Below are positions 62,901-64,000 of a DNA stretch of 64,000 bases, piece after piece; position 1 is the stretch's first letter, and every line of letters starts with the position of its first letter. The DNA is taken from positions 749,001-813,000 of the forward strand of contig NC_135366.1 in assembly GCF_051622035.1 (NCBI RefSeq). Direction: 5' to 3'. The notes beneath the pieces are model-generated. The model was not told the origin of the DNA and made no database searches. It saw nothing but the letters and a program-made list of their open reading frames with translations. The position numbers were made by a program, and so were the translations under genes. Source of the stretch: Arctopsyche grandis. Its lineage: Eukaryota > Arthropoda > Insecta > Trichoptera > Hydropsychidae.

Positions 62901-64000
62901 ATCTGATTCGTACGGTACAATATTTCGTGTGGGTTTTTGTAACTCGATATGTATTTCGCGCAGCTTTCGATTGACGGAGATTTCGGGCGCCCAACGTTCC
63001 GCGATCGAGACTTTGGGCCGGGCCGCACCGCTCGACTCGCGAACAACTTTGTTGACGAGTTTTGAGAACGTTGAATTTTGAGACGTACAATACGCATTTA
63101 ACGGATCTATTGTAATTTGTTAGGATTTTCAACATCTCTATTATTTCAATTGTTAATTTTATACCACACAGCCACACACCCTGTCCATTTAAAATAATAT
63201 ACATACTCATGCTTTATTGCCGTCGTAAGCAAGTCGAAAAAGTCTTACTTACCGTTCAGTATTATCTATTGTAATTTATTAGGGTGTTTTACATCTCTAT
63301 GATTTACTGCTGAGTTTATCGCGCGGTTTATCCCTTCCCGGTCCAAGATCTTTACACGCGCACTTTTTCGCGCGCGATAGAACGACTGTGTAAAGGGGGC
63401 TAATGTGTATGGGCCGGGTCGCACCGCTCGACTCGCGAACAACTCGGTTGGCGCGACGTGTCGTTCTGAAAATGCAAAATGACCGATCCTTTACACATTG
63501 TATGGGGTCACATTTCATCGGACCGGACCCTGCAACCGGTCTCTCGGGTAATAAAGCCCGATGACGGTTGATATCAGTTGACAACGTTGGGTCTGGTCGC
63601 ATGGATTTAATGACCTGAACGATCGACATGCCGGACCCATCAAAAAAACTCCATACAAAAAAAACACCAACAACCGCACGAGCAATCTACGACAAGCCTC
63701 TATTGTATGAATGATCAATCTATGAGATAATTTCTCAATTAATTGCTCAATATGAGGTAATTGAACTAAAATTTGATGCAGATATCATTTATTGCACGTA
63801 ATAAGTTTGTTAAATCTATCGAGTACAATAAACATTAATTTGAAATAACAACAACATAATAATGGAATTTGCCGAAGATCGAGGAAGAAGAGACGAAATA
63901 CAATTAGTTAGAGAAAATTAAAAAAAAAATGTGGTCTAAAAATTATGTGGATAATGTAAATAACAGTGTCCTTGTGTATTTAACAATAGACAGCGGTTTC
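62901..64000. other. Unassigned right edge
   Basis: GC-richer to 63600, then AT-rich. The word ccgcaccgctcgactcgcga, or a one-base variant, occurs near 63017 and 63421, hinting at a dispersed repeat. No supported gene; an ATG at 63862 opens only 19 codons. Confidence 0.55.

Overview
This is animal genomic DNA and reads like an insect genome. It is AT-rich, with short GT-AG introns, pervasive TA/TG microsatellites, and non-LTR retrotransposons of the Jockey, R1 and CR1-like groups. It also carries PIF/Harbinger, Tigger/pogo, hAT and Tc1 DNA transposons. No prokaryotic operons, tRNA or rRNA genes or CRISPR arrays were seen. The species cannot be named from the sequence.

Two host genes can be reconstructed exon by exon. 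From 1 to about 10.3 kb, minus strand, lies the 5' two thirds of a ZNFX1-type SF1 RNA helicase gene (15 exons, running off the left edge). Its first introns carry partial duplications, including an inverted copy of one of its own exons. At 50260-52142, plus strand, a seven-exon gene encodes the large subunit of DNA primase (PRIM2). All four iron-sulphur cysteines are present and an E2F-like site lies 30 bp upstream of the ATG. Three broken partial copies of PRIM2 lie at 17.7, 25.3 and 32.4 kb, and a small unidentified two-exon gene (gene X) travels with some of them. So 17-53 kb is a mosaic of segmental duplications.

The rest is mobile DNA. A Harbinger element (11264-17363) is interrupted by a non-autonomous LTR element made of three 709-bp LTRs and two 1580-bp internal segments, with a 2289-bp period. 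Three copies of a second Harbinger family (26.6, 35.3 and 57.8 kb) have a decayed transposase but a preserved MADF-BESS-like gene. Each has a Tigger element in the intron of that gene. In the middle copy the Tigger is itself interrupted by an apparently intact 4.4-kb Jockey LINE with an 8-bp target duplication. A 5'-truncated R1-clade LINE (about 43.5-48.3 kb) and an apparently intact CR1-like LINE (about 53.1-57.3 kb) follow. Smaller pieces of LINE, hAT, Tc1 and fold-back elements fill the gaps, and the last 1.1 kb holds nothing recognisable.

The features I rate highest for a second look are the amplified PRIM2/gene X unit with one intact member, the inverted exon inside the ZNFX1-type gene, the LTR element with an amplified primer-binding-site-like motif, and an identical 11-nt ORF1/ORF2 overlap in three LINEs from three clades.
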